From: an uncultured Fretibacterium sp.
GTDB lineage: Bacteria; Synergistota; Synergistia; Synergistales; Aminobacteriaceae
DNA length: 36,605 nt
Reading direction: 5' to 3'
NCBI GenBank assembly: GCA_947168585.1
Contig: CAMVMK010000020.1
Coordinates: 1 to 36,605, forward strand
The number at the start of each line of letters is the position of its first letter. Position 1 is the stretch's first letter. Shown piece after piece: positions 15,513 through 23,845 of this stretch. Both the position numbers and the translations under genes were made by a program. Under the pieces are notes generated by a model. The model saw only the letters and a list, made by a program, of their open reading frames with translations. It did not search any database and was not told the origin of the DNA.

Positions 15513-16328
15513 TTAATTCTTATTCCCTTCAAAATTTTCGTGAGCCTTATCTACTATATCATTAATATCAAAATTAAAATTTATTTCCTCGTGAGTCAAG
15601 TAACAAAGAAATTCCGTATTGCCCTCCGCGCCGCGAATAGGCGAATGAGTTAATCCTGCTATAAAAAATTTTGTTTCGTTTTTAATAAAATCCGTTATAT
15701 TTTCTAAGACTTCGGCATGAATTTTTTTGTCGCGGATTACGCCGCCGGAAATTTTTTCGCGTCCTGCTTCAAATTGAGGTTTAATTAAAACTACGGCTTG
15801 GCCTTTATCTTCTAAAATTTCATCAATGACCGGCAGAATTAATTTTAACGATATAAAAGAAACATCGCAGCTTGCAAAATTAATTTCGTCAGGGAAATTT
15901 TCCCGTGTTAAATATCTTGCGTTAGTTCTGTCCATGACGACTACTCTATTATCATTGGCGAGCCTCCAAATTAATTGGCCGTAGCCTACATCAATCGCAT
16001 AAACTTTTTTTGCTCCGTTTTCTAATAAAACATCAGTGAAGCCGCCTGTTGAAGCACCGAAATCAGCGCAGATTTTATCTTTTACATCAAGATTAAAAAC
16101 TTCAAAGGCCCGCAGTAATTTTTTCGCGCCCCGTCCTGCCCAGCGTGAAATCTCGTCTAAAGTTATATTTAATTCCGGCGTTCTTTCAAACATTGCTCCG
16201 GCCTTAGTTACGACTTGATCATTAACTCTGACTTTTCCGGCCATAATTAAAGCCTGAGCTTTATTCCGTGTATCAACAAGGCCAAGTTCAGGCAATAATT
16301 TATCTAAACGTTCCTTAATTTTTTTCAT
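15513..16328 (-). CDS. tlyA: TlyA family rRNA (cytidine-2'-O)-methyltransferase
   Basis: The TlyA family (often annotated hemolysin A) methylates ribose 2'-O of rRNA, 23S C1920 and in some species 16S C1409. An S4 RNA-binding domain fills residues ~3-60 (RLDKLLPELGLVDTRNKAQALIMAGKV begins it). It is followed by an FtsJ-type SAM domain with GRGAKKLLRAFE, DFGASTGGFTDVLL, CDVSFISLKL, LIKPQFEAGR and GNTEFLCYL, which carry the K-D-K-E catalytic set. The 271 residues are normal. The N-terminus lacks a clear extension, as in TlyA type I. It lies between the tRNA gene and the ankyrin gene. Confidence 0.93.
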   Translation of the reverse strand: MKKIKERLDKLLPELGLVDTRNKAQALIMAGKVRVNDQVVTKAGAMFERTPELNITLDEISRWAGRGAKKLLRAFEVFNLDVKDKICADFGASTGGFTDVLLENGAKKVYAIDVGYGQLIWRLANDNRVVVMDRTNARYLTRENFPDEINFASCDVSFISLKLILPVIDEILEDKGQAVVLIKPQFEAGREKISGGVIRDKKIHAEVLENITDFIKNETKFFIAGLTHSPIRGAEGNTEFLCYLTHEEINFNFDINDIVDKAHENFEGNKN

Positions 16329-16520
16329 GTTTTAATTTTATACTGAATCTTACTAAAAAATAAAGCCGGATTAAAATCAGACTTAAAAAATAAAAGTAAT
16401 CCAACCCAAAATAACGATGTTAAATCTGCGTCCGTCAGCTTAAGTACAGGTGAAGTTTGGAGGCATAACTTGAGAATAGCGAGCGATTTTATGTAAGTTA
16501 AAAGGTACATTTCAAAAAAT

Positions 16521-16597
16521 TGGTGGGCCCACCTGGACTCGAACCAGGAACCTTCCGGTTATGAGCCGGTGGCTCTAACCACTTGAGCTATAGGCCC
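16521..16597 (-). tRNA. tRNA with CAU anticodon (Ile2 or elongator Met)
   Basis: The cloverleaf folds cleanly. The acceptor GGGCCTA pairs with TGGGCCC, the D-arm contains GTGGTTAGAG, the anticodon loop is CTCATAA in a CCGG stem, the T-arm is CCTGG-TTCGAGT-CCAGG, and CCA is encoded. CAU is shared by initiator Met, elongator Met and lysidine-modified Ile2. The A:T closing pair and body resemble Ile2 or elongator Met rather than initiator. I favour Ile2 slightly; a tRNA isotype model would decide. Confidence 0.93.
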
Positions 16598-16613
16598 GAT
16601 GTAAACTTGAAGC

Positions 16614-16642
16614 ATTTTACACGAGTGTTTAATTTGCGTCAA
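16614..16642 (-). promoter_or_regulatory. Promoter of the tRNA gene
   Basis: On the minus strand TTGACG, a 17-base spacer and TAAAAT end 16 bases before the tRNA. Spacing and hexamers are close to the sigma-70 consensus. Confidence 0.75.
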
Positions 16643-16912
16643 GTGAAAATTTTTTTATGAAGTCTTACGAACGAATCAAAAATTTTTTTTGAGAGGCTCG
16701 CGAATATTGATGATTAAAAAAAGGAAGCGCGGTTTTGTAGTAATAAATGTAATAATAAAAAATAATTTCCCTTGCTTATAACCGTGAAAATTTTTTCATG
16801 TAAGGATTATAACACAAAAATTTTTCATATATATTATAATTTGATTAACTATGCCATAATTTTTTATGGAAAATTTTAATTCAATAATTTTAGAAAGGAA
16901 GTTTGTAGACAC
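16643..16912 (+). promoter_or_regulatory. AT-rich leader and probable promoter region of the pts operon
   Basis: No gene is visible here. A TATAAT at 16835-16840 is the best -10 candidate, without a good -35. TGAAAATTTTTTCA at about 16786-16799 is a near-palindrome between two similar CTTATAAC/GATTATAAC words and could be an operator or weak hairpin. A ribosome site AAAGGAAG precedes the ptsH start. Confidence 0.35.
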
Positions 16913-17170
16913 ATGAAAGAATTTACTTACGTCATAACCGATCCGGTAGGTATCCACGCACGCCCCGCAGGACTTTTAGTCAAAGAAGCTAAGAATTTCA
17001 AGAGTACCGCGACTTTCATCAAAGGCGACAAAAGCGCAAAAGCTACTGCCCTCATGAAACTCATGGGAATGGGAATCAAACAGGGCGATGAAGTTACTGT
17101 CCGCGTTGAAGGCGAAGACGAGGAAGCCTGTGCCGCTGCTATCGAAAAATTCCTCAAGGAGAATTTTTAA
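16913..17170 (+). CDS. ptsH: Phosphocarrier protein HPr, with Ala at position 46
   Basis: HPr takes phosphate from enzyme I and passes it to sugar-specific EIIA proteins. The active site is GIHARPAG with His15. In Gram-positive HPr, Ser46 is the target of HPr kinase; here the matching stretch reads KATALMKLMGMG and residue 46 is Ala, so this regulatory phosphorylation cannot occur. Length (85 residues) is typical. The stop overlaps the ptsI start by one base (TAATG). No PTS permease is in the window, so HPr may also act on other targets. Confidence 0.95.
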   Translation: MKEFTYVITDPVGIHARPAGLLVKEAKNFKSTATFIKGDKSAKATALMKLMGMGIKQGDEVTVRVEGEDEEACAAAIEKFLKENF

Positions 17171-18888
17171 TGCAGGTCTTCAAAGGCACGAAAATCGTAA
17201 ACGGGATCGCTATCGGCAAAATCAAAATCTACAAAGCTCCCGTCTATGAAATTAATGAAGAACTCGTCAGCGACATAGCCGCAGAACTTGAAAGATTCGA
17301 GTCCGCACGCGTAAAAGTTCAGGAAGAACAAAACGCCCTCTACGAAAAAGAAATGGCCGAAGGACACGACGAAACCGCCGGAATTTTTGAAGCCCACGCC
17401 ATGATGCTCGATGACGAAGATTTAATCGACTCATGCAAAGAAATGATGGCCGAAGGACATACCGCAGAGTTCGCAGTCCGGGACGGTTTTGAAGCCGCCG
17501 CTGAAATTTTTAGAAATATGGACGACGAATATTTTAAGGCAAGAAGCGCGGACGTTATCGATCTCAAAAATTCTATGCTCGATGTTTTATTCGGTGCTGA
17601 CAGCGCAAATTTACAAGGCACTGAACCCGCTATCTTAGTCGCTGAAGATTTAGCTCCGTCAGAAACTGTAAAACTCGACAAATCTTTACTGCTTGGCCTC
17701 GTTACCCGTCAGGGAAGTTCAAACAGCCACACAGCAATTTTAGCCCGCAGTATGAACTGGCCTACGTTAATTCAATGCCACGAAATAGCCGATGACTGGG
17801 ACGGAAAATTTGCAATCCTTGACGGCTATAACTCCTGCATTTATATCGAACCCGAACAGAAAATTATTGACGAACTTACAGCAAAGCAGAACGAAGACAA
17901 AGCCAAAGAAGCTAAACTTCAGGAGCTTAAAGGCAAGCCGACTGAAACTAAAGACGGTTACAAAGTAAGACTTTACGCGAATATCGGCGGCCCTAAAGAT
18001 ATTAATTCCGTCATTGAAAACGATGCTGAAGGTGTCGGACTTTTCAGAAGTGAATTTGTCTATCTCGACAGCAAAACTGACCCGACCGAAGAAGAACAGT
18101 TCCAAGCCTATAAAAAAGTTCTTGAAGCTCTCTCGCCGCGTTTGATTGTAATTAGAACTTGCGACATCGGCGCAGATAAGACTATTGACTACATGAATCT
18201 TGACAAAGAAGAAAATCCGGCGTTAGGATTTAGAGCGATTAGAATTTGTCTGACGCGCAAGGACTTTTTCAAACGTCAGCTTAGAGCTTTGCTTCGGGCT
18301 TCAGCATTTGGAAATTTAGGTATAATGTTCCCGATGATTATAAGCAAGTGGGAAGTTCAAGAAGCTAAAGCAATTCTTGACGAATGCAAAAAAGAACTTG
18401 AGTCCGAAGGTGTTAAAATCGGAAAGTATGAAATCGGAATTATGATTGAAACTCCGGCGGCAGCGTTATGTGCTGATGATTTAGCTGAAGAAGTTGACTT
18501 TTTCTCGCTCGGTACTAACGACTTGACGCAATACACCTGCGCTATCGACAGACAGAGCGCAAATCTTGAAAAATTTGCAGACACTCATCACCCTGCTGTC
18601 TTGAGATTAATCCGCGAGACTATCGAGGCCGGACACCGCCACAATACTTGGGTCGGAATTTGCGGCGAACTCGGTGCAGACCCCGAACTCACGGAAGAAT
18701 TTTTGAAGTGGGGCGTTGATGAACTTTCTGTAAATCCTAAGAGCGTTTTGCCCTTAAGAGATAGAATTAGAAACACGGATCTTTCAAAATTTAAGAAAGA
18801 GAACGATAATAAGCAAACTCAATCCTCAGCGGCGAGACCCGTCTTAGACGCTAAACCGAAAGGATTTTTTGGGAGGTTATTTAGCTAA
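17170..18888 (+). CDS. ptsI: Phosphoenolpyruvate-protein phosphotransferase (enzyme I)
   Basis: Enzyme I starts the PTS chain by autophosphorylating from PEP and passing phosphate to HPr. The phosphohistidine site is SSNSHTAILARS with His187. The PEP-binding barrel shows GVGLFRSEFVY, GFRAIRICL, FFSLGTNDLTQYT and the Cys498 motif GICGELGADPE. At 572 residues it is full length, with a short charged tail (KENDNKQTQSSAARP). It is translationally coupled to ptsH, and the ROK kinase gene follows after one base. Confidence 0.96.
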   Translation: MQVFKGTKIVNGIAIGKIKIYKAPVYEINEELVSDIAAELERFESARVKVQEEQNALYEKEMAEGHDETAGIFEAHAMMLDDEDLIDSCKEMMAEGHTAEFAVRDGFEAAAEIFRNMDDEYFKARSADVIDLKNSMLDVLFGADSANLQGTEPAILVAEDLAPSETVKLDKSLLLGLVTRQGSSNSHTAILARSMNWPTLIQCHEIADDWDGKFAILDGYNSCIYIEPEQKIIDELTAKQNEDKAKEAKLQELKGKPTETKDGYKVRLYANIGGPKDINSVIENDAEGVGLFRSEFVYLDSKTDPTEEEQFQAYKKVLEALSPRLIVIRTCDIGADKTIDYMNLDKEENPALGFRAIRICLTRKDFFKRQLRALLRASAFGNLGIMFPMIISKWEVQEAKAILDECKKELESEGVKIGKYEIGIMIETPAAALCADDLAEEVDFFSLGTNDLTQYTCAIDRQSANLEKFADTHHPAVLRLIRETIEAGHRHNTWVGICGELGADPELTEEFLKWGVDELSVNPKSVLPLRDRIRNTDLSKFKKENDNKQTQSSAARPVLDAKPKGFFGRLFS

Positions 18889-18889
18889 C

Positions 18890-19792
18890 ATGTTATATGG
18901 AGCATTAGATGCCGGCGGTACTAAATTTATTTGCGCTGTCGGCAACGAAAACGGACAAGTTTTAGATCAGGTCGTTATCCCGACTTCAACGCCTGATGAA
19001 ACAATGCCGAAAGTTATTGAATATTTCAAGGCTAAAATTGACCCGTCATTACCCGATGATGAAAAAATTCAAGCACTCGGAATTTCATGCTTCGGCCCTG
19101 TCGATGTCAGAGAAGGCTCGAAAACTTACGGAAATATCCTCAATACCCCGAAAATCGCGTGGCGTGATTTCCCGATGTTAAAGACCTTAAAAGAAGCTCT
19201 CGGCGATATTCCTATGGGTTTTGACTTGAACGTAAACTGCGCGCTTTTGGGCGAGGCCACTTGGGGAAGCGCAAAAGGACTTCTTGACGCTGTTTATCTC
19301 AAAATCGGAATGGGCGTAGGAATGGGAGCGATTTCAGGCGGAAAACCTGTTCACGGAATGTTACACCCCGAAGCAGGGCATTTAATTATGTCCCGTGTTC
19401 CCGGCGATGATTATAAAGGCCATTGCCCTTCGCACGGAGCATGTTTTGAAGGTATGGCCGGCGGTCTTGCTATTGAAGAACGCTGGGGAAAACCCGCAAA
19501 AGAACTCGGCGACCGTCCTGAAGTCTGGGAACTTGAAGCGAAATATATTGCTCAAGCTATCACGGATATTTTATTGACTTTAAGCCCTCAGAAAATTATT
19601 TTAGGCGGCGGCATTATGAACCAGTCTCAGTTATTGCCGTTAGTCCGTAAATATGTTCTTGAGTGCGTCAATGACTATATCGACACTAAAGAATTAAGAA
19701 ATATTAATTCTTTCATAGCACCGGCAGCCTTAAACGGTAATCAGGGCGTTATGGGAGCAATTCAGTTAGCATCAATCGCAGCTGCTGAATAA
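18890..19792 (+). CDS. ROK-family sugar kinase, probably fructokinase
   Basis: ROK kinases phosphorylate free hexoses with ATP. The N-terminal phosphate motif is GALDAGGTKFICAVGNENG, the sugar-binding segment is LNVNCALLGEATWGSAKG, and the zinc motif is HPEAGHLI followed by CPSHGACFEGMAGG. The CPxHGxCxEG form and the RWG that follows resemble ROK fructokinases (YdhR/GmuE type) more than glucokinases with CxCGxxGC. At 300 residues it has normal length. I take the ATG just after the ptsI stop; GGGAGG lies 13 bases upstream inside ptsI. A longer TTG frame adds seven non-conserved residues. The operon with ptsHI suggests it feeds fructose 6-phosphate into glycolysis. Confidence 0.85.
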   Translation: MLYGALDAGGTKFICAVGNENGQVLDQVVIPTSTPDETMPKVIEYFKAKIDPSLPDDEKIQALGISCFGPVDVREGSKTYGNILNTPKIAWRDFPMLKTLKEALGDIPMGFDLNVNCALLGEATWGSAKGLLDAVYLKIGMGVGMGAISGGKPVHGMLHPEAGHLIMSRVPGDDYKGHCPSHGACFEGMAGGLAIEERWGKPAKELGDRPEVWELEAKYIAQAITDILLTLSPQKIILGGGIMNQSQLLPLVRKYVLECVNDYIDTKELRNINSFIAPAALNGNQGVMGAIQLASIAAAE

Positions 19793-19805
19793 GAAAATTA
19801 AAAAA

Positions 19806-19823
19806 CACTCCTAACTCCTAATT
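19806..19823 (-). repeat. Short heptamer repeat between the ROK kinase gene and cheW
   Basis: Two CTCCTAA units followed by TT, the same family as the other intergenic repeats; a single arm without a partner. Confidence 0.6.
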
Positions 19824-19846
19824 AATAAAAAGAGAGGCAGATTTTC

Positions 19847-20380
19847 TTGGCAGAAATTCAGAAATTAGATCCGACTCAAAAGCAAGAAGTTAGTCAGGAT
19901 TTTAGAGATTTAGATGTAGAAGCACTCGGCGAAGAACATATTAACTTAGTTTTCACGCTCGGACGCGAAAATTTCGGTGTTGATGTCAATATCGTCCGCG
20001 AAATTGTCAGAGTTCCGTCGTTTATTACAAGAGTTCCTAATGCTCCGATGTATATTCGCGGAGTTATTAATCTTAGAGGAACTATCGTGCCGGTTTTCGA
20101 TATGCAGTTAAAAATCGGAATGGCCGGAAGCCCTTTGACAGACGAGGCTCGAATTGTCGTTATAGCGATTAATGATGTAACTTTCGGAATGATAGTAAAT
20201 TCAGTGCGTGAAGTTTTGACAATTTACGATGCCCAGCTTGAAGTCGCTACGAAATTATCTTCAGCGATTGACAGGCGTTATGTCTTATGGGTTGCAAAAC
20301 CTGCTGACGATAGATTAATTCTTTTGCTTGATGTTTCCAGCCTGTTTGAACTTGATCAAATTTTAGAGGACAGCGAGTAA
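19847..20380 (+). CDS. cheW: Chemotaxis coupling protein CheW
   Basis: CheW links chemoreceptors to the CheA kinase. After a ~30-residue polar N-terminus comes the CheW fold: INLVFTLGRENFGVDVNIVREIVRVP, then ITRVPNAPMYIRGVINLRGTIVPVFDM (about residues 65-92) and IVVIAINDVTFGMIVNSVREVL. At 177 residues it is within the family range. The start is TTG with AGAGAGG nine bases upstream. No cheA, receptor or flagellar gene is near, so it is a separate chemosensory component here. Confidence 0.95.
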   Translation: MAEIQKLDPTQKQEVSQDFRDLDVEALGEEHINLVFTLGRENFGVDVNIVREIVRVPSFITRVPNAPMYIRGVINLRGTIVPVFDMQLKIGMAGSPLTDEARIVVIAINDVTFGMIVNSVREVLTIYDAQLEVATKLSSAIDRRYVLWVAKPADDRLILLLDVSSLFELDQILEDSE

Positions 20381-20387
20381 ATTTTTT

Positions 20388-22331
20388 ATGTTTCGTAAGT
20401 TGTTTATCACGGCAGCTGCAACAATAATGGCTGCTTTAATTTTTTGCGCCTGCGCTTATGCTGACGCTTCTTTATATATAGGCTCAAGGAGTGCCGGATC
20501 TGTAAAATCTATCGAAAACAATTCCGGGCTTTTTGTTTCTATTGAAGATGTCGGGAGGCTGCTCGGATTTTCGTCATCAAGGAAAGGCGAAGAGCTTTTT
20601 CTTCAGCGCGGCAATGTTCAATTAAGAGTTGTAGATAATTCTGCGGCGGCGTGGTACGGATTTTCAATAGTTCCGTTATATTCTGCTCCTTTCAAACAAG
20701 ACGGAAAAACTTGGGTCGACTCGGCAAGTGCTGCTGCTTTATTTCAAAGAGTTGCAGGGAGCGGCCAAGATAACAGACTTAGAATTAATAAATCTTCCGG
20801 CTATACAGTTACGGCAAATAACGCAAGAAATGAAATAGATTTCGGAAGTTTTGAAGAGCCTGAACCGACACCGATCCCGACTCCGGCACCTGCTCCGATA
20901 GTTGCAAAAGTTCCTGAGCCTGAAATAAAACTACCGGAAGTTAAACCCGTTCAGCCAGCAAAAATTCAAGAGCCTCAAGTTCAGACTCCAGCCCCTGCGC
21001 AAGTTCAAGCCCCGAAAAATCCTGAGCCTGAAATAAATTTAGCGGCTATGCTTGAAAAAAAATCTACAGCGAAATCTCAGCCGAAACTTGAAACTTTCAA
21101 ATTAGGCGATTCACGCGGCGACGAGTCCGAAACTTACAGCGGAGTAATTCAAGGAGTTCGATGGACTTCTCACGACGGAGCGCAGAAAAAAATCCGTGCT
21201 GTTATTCTTGTTGACGATGATGCAGAGCCTTCTGTCTTTATGCAGCACAGACAGCTTCACGCTTTATTCTCGTCAAGTTTAGAAAAAGCCGATGATTTAG
21301 CTTCACCGTTCGGAAATGTTAAGACGGAATTTAAGAAAAACGCACGCGGAATTGATTTCGTTTTCGATTTCGATAAGCTGACAAAAGCCGAAAAAATAGT
21401 CTTGACTAATCCTAAGAGAATAGTTTTCGATTTCTTTTTGCCTGCTAATGTCGCTATAGTTCAATCAGCACCGGCTAAAACTCAGGTTCAAGCCTCACAG
21501 CCTAAGCCTGCAGCACCGGTTATAACTCCGCCCGCACCTGCGATAACTCAGCAGAAAGATAAAAAAGCAGAGAAAGAACAGCCCGCGAAAACTTTGATTT
21601 TAATTCCTACAACACCTGCAGCAACAACACCGGCTCGAAATAATATAAAAATTTCGGGACGAAAAACTATCGTTGTTGACCCGGGACACGGCGGAAAAGA
21701 CCCCGGAGCATCCGATAACGGAGTAGTTGAGAAAAATGTAAATTTAGGTATCGGCCTCGAACTTGAAAAAGCTCTTAAGGCCCGCGGTTATAATGTCATA
21801 ATGACGCGCAGGACTGACGTTTATTTGAAACTTCAGGAGCGCACAGACATAGCTAACGATGCCAACGCTGATTTATTTGTAAGTATCCACGTAAACGCCC
21901 TGCCTAATAAAAAAACTATGACGGGCTTCGAGATTTATATTATGGCTTTGCCTACAGATAAAGACGCTATGAACTTGGCCAAGATCGAAAATAGAGAATA
22001 TGTCGAGGGCAAAGGCTTAGACACTGAAAACGTCGACAGGCGCACGGAAATGTTGTTAAGGATTTTGGGCGATATGCAGCAAAATAATAAAATCAGCGAG
22101 AGCACAGAATTTGCCGCCGCTCTTTATAACGCCGGAGTAAGAAGTAATCTGCCGATGAGAAGAGTTGCTCAAGCTCCTTTCTTTGTATTGAGGGGCGCAG
22201 GAATGCCTGCAGTTTTGCTTGAAACTGGTTTTGTTACTAACGCTGCTGAAGCTAAAACTTTGACAACTCAGGCGTATCAGCAGAAAATTGCTTTAGCTAT
22301 GACCGAAGGAATTATTAATTATATTAGATAA
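20388..22331 (+). CDS. N-acetylmuramoyl-L-alanine amidase, secreted (AmiC-like)
   Basis: This zinc amidase cleaves the bond between MurNAc and L-Ala in peptidoglycan. It has a signal peptide (cleavage after CAYA, near residue 25), then a copper-amine-oxidase-N-like domain (about 28-140, with LFVSIEDVGRLLGF), and a Pro/Ala/Gln-rich linker with EPEIKLPEVKPVQPAKIQEP. An AMIN-type beta domain follows (about 245-350), then a second Pro-rich linker, then the Amidase_3 domain from residue ~422. The zinc and catalytic residues are His434 (DPGHGG), Glu448 (EKNVNL), His501 (SIHVNA) and Glu612 (LLETGF). At 647 residues it is long because of the linkers. ATG eight bases after the cheW stop. Confidence 0.94.
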   Translation: MFRKLFITAAATIMAALIFCACAYADASLYIGSRSAGSVKSIENNSGLFVSIEDVGRLLGFSSSRKGEELFLQRGNVQLRVVDNSAAAWYGFSIVPLYSAPFKQDGKTWVDSASAAALFQRVAGSGQDNRLRINKSSGYTVTANNARNEIDFGSFEEPEPTPIPTPAPAPIVAKVPEPEIKLPEVKPVQPAKIQEPQVQTPAPAQVQAPKNPEPEINLAAMLEKKSTAKSQPKLETFKLGDSRGDESETYSGVIQGVRWTSHDGAQKKIRAVILVDDDAEPSVFMQHRQLHALFSSSLEKADDLASPFGNVKTEFKKNARGIDFVFDFDKLTKAEKIVLTNPKRIVFDFFLPANVAIVQSAPAKTQVQASQPKPAAPVITPPAPAITQQKDKKAEKEQPAKTLILIPTTPAATTPARNNIKISGRKTIVVDPGHGGKDPGASDNGVVEKNVNLGIGLELEKALKARGYNVIMTRRTDVYLKLQERTDIANDANADLFVSIHVNALPNKKTMTGFEIYIMALPTDKDAMNLAKIENREYVEGKGLDTENVDRRTEMLLRILGDMQQNNKISESTEFAAALYNAGVRSNLPMRRVAQAPFFVLRGAGMPAVLLETGFVTNAAEAKTLTTQAYQQKIALAMTEGIINYIR

Positions 22332-22356
22332 AAATTTTAGGAAGGAGTGAAAAATT

Positions 22357-23139
22357 TTGCCGACAGTAAGACGGGGAAGCGGATCATCATCGGACGAACG
22401 CGATTTAAGTTCACGCGGAAGAGTTCCAGCACCGCGCCGCAGACAAATTCAACAGGCAGCAATGGCCGCGAAAAAAGCCCAGCATCGTCCTAAACCTAAT
22501 CCGAATATAAACGAGGATAAACCTACGCCGATTTTATTAAAAATTTTATCGTGGCTCGGAATAATTTTATTATGCTTTGTTTTAGGCTATCTTGGGACTT
22601 CGTGGTTTGTGGAAGTTTTGAACAGAAAATTATTATTGAAGCCTGAAAACAGAATCGAAAATCAAGAAGACTTAAATAATTTTAACGAAGCAGAACAGGA
22701 AAGAGTTTTGAATGAAACTCTAAACTCAGCCGGTGAAGATGTTAAACAGGTTTCATTAAATCTTTACCACGTAAAAAACGACACGATAGCAGAAACGCGG
22801 CAGAATTTTATATCAAAAGTCCCGGAAGATAATATCCGCGAAGTTGTTACTTCTGTTATTAATTTAAGCGGAATGCCTCAAGCTGAAAAAATAAAACTGC
22901 TCCATGTGTTCAGAGTGCAAGATACAGCATTTTTGGATATGTCGGGGCAGTTTGCCTCATCAATAGAATCAGCGGGGCAGAGAAAAAGTCTTTTATTATT
23001 GACGAGCATAGTCAGGACAGTGCAGGAAAATTTTTCGCCTCTCTCGCAGGTTAGATTTTTAATTGACTCTAAACCTCCGAAATCGGGCGGCGTTGTAGAT
23101 TTGTCAGCCCCTTGGAAAATGCCCTCGAAAAACAGTTAG
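22357..23139 (+). CDS. GerMN-like domain membrane protein
   Basis: A basic cytoplasmic N-terminus rich in R, K and P (residues 1-55) is followed by one membrane segment (about 59-82, ILSWLGIILLCFVLGYLG) and an extracytoplasmic domain. That domain (KQVSLNLYHVKNDTIAETRQ at about 130, ending QVRFLIDSKPP) resembles the GerMN fold found beside amidases; the similarity is loose. Start TTG with AAGGAG at about eight bases. It directly follows the amidase gene, so a role in the same cell-wall process is plausible. The stop codon lies inside a heptamer repeat. Confidence 0.7.
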   Translation: MPTVRRGSGSSSDERDLSSRGRVPAPRRRQIQQAAMAAKKAQHRPKPNPNINEDKPTPILLKILSWLGIILLCFVLGYLGTSWFVEVLNRKLLLKPENRIENQEDLNNFNEAEQERVLNETLNSAGEDVKQVSLNLYHVKNDTIAETRQNFISKVPEDNIREVVTSVINLSGMPQAEKIKLLHVFRVQDTAFLDMSGQFASSIESAGQRKSLLLLTSIVRTVQENFSPLSQVRFLIDSKPPKSGGVVDLSAPWKMPSKNS

Positions 23140-23157
23140 GAGTGAGGAGTTAGGAAT
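23129..23157 (+). repeat. Heptamer repeat overlapping the GerMN-like gene end and serving as the rdgB ribosome site
   Basis: It opens with AAAAACAGTTAGGAG, the same 15 bases that open the 120-bp inverted element at 32964, and continues with GGAGTGA and GGAGTTA units. AGGAAT ends six bases before the rdgB ATG, so the purine units lie exactly where a Shine-Dalgarno sequence belongs. Confidence 0.75.
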
Positions 23158-23162
23158 TTTTT

Positions 23163-23774
23163 ATGAAAGATTTAATTATCGCTACGGGCAATAAAGGAAA
23201 ATTTCAGGAGTTTGAATATTTATTCGAGACTTATTCGCCTGCAAAAAATTTCGCTGAAAATTTAATTTTTGCTCCCGACATTGCAAAGTTAATCGCCATG
23301 CCTGGCGGCAGACAGGTAGAAGAAACCGGAAAAACTTACGCCGAAAACGCAATGTTAAAGGCTCGGGCTTGGGCTGAAAAATCCGGGCTTCCGTGCCTTG
23401 CTGACGACAGCGGACTCGAAGTTGAAGCTCTTGACGGCAGGCCGGGAATTTTCTCAGCAAGAGTTGCTGAAGGCCAAGAAGTAAAATGGATTTTGAACGA
23501 ACTTAAAAATATAGAAAAATTAGAAGACCGCCGGGCAAAATTCGCTGCGTCATTAGCTTTGTGTGTGCCGGACGAATTTATTTTAATTACTGAAGGATTT
23601 TGTAACGGTGTAATTATAAAAGAAGCGAGAGGCTCGGGCGGTTTTGGTTACGATCCTGTATTTGTGCCGGACGGTTATGAAAAAACTTTCGCGGAACTTG
23701 ATTCAAAAATTAAAAATTCAATCTCTCACAGAACTAACGCTTTTCTGAATTTAATTCAAAAAGTTAAAGGATAA
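23163..23774 (+). CDS. rdgB: XTP/dITP diphosphatase (non-canonical purine NTP pyrophosphatase)
   Basis: RdgB/HAM1 removes XTP, dITP and related bases from the nucleotide pool, protecting DNA. The family motifs are all there: ATGNKGKFQEF at the N-terminus, LADDSGLEVEALDGRPGIFSAR (about 79-100), GSGGFGYDPVFVP (about 159-171) and SHRTNAF at the end. At 203 residues it is normal. ATG start, with the ribosome site provided by the heptamer repeat. Last gene of the plus-strand group before the convergent sugar operon. Confidence 0.96.
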   Translation: MKDLIIATGNKGKFQEFEYLFETYSPAKNFAENLIFAPDIAKLIAMPGGRQVEETGKTYAENAMLKARAWAEKSGLPCLADDSGLEVEALDGRPGIFSARVAEGQEVKWILNELKNIEKLEDRRAKFAASLALCVPDEFILITEGFCNGVIIKEARGSGGFGYDPVFVPDGYEKTFAELDSKIKNSISHRTNAFLNLIQKVKG

Positions 23775-23798
23775 AAACACACAAAACACACAAAAAAG

Positions 23799-23820
23799 CC
23801 CGTCCTCGATTGAAGACGGG
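23799..23820. terminator. Bidirectional terminator between rdgB and rbsB
   Basis: CCCGTC and GACGGG frame a ten-base loop. On the minus strand the stem is followed by CTTTTTTGTG, a strong terminator for the sugar operon; on the plus strand TTAAAAATTTT follows, so it is weaker for rdgB. Confidence 0.85.
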
Positions 23821-23845
23821 TTAAAAATTTTAATCTCGATTAATT

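Noticed and set aside
16643-16912. Riboswitch or structured leader before ptsH
   Set aside because: Only an AT-rich stretch with one small near-palindrome; no conserved riboswitch core recognised.
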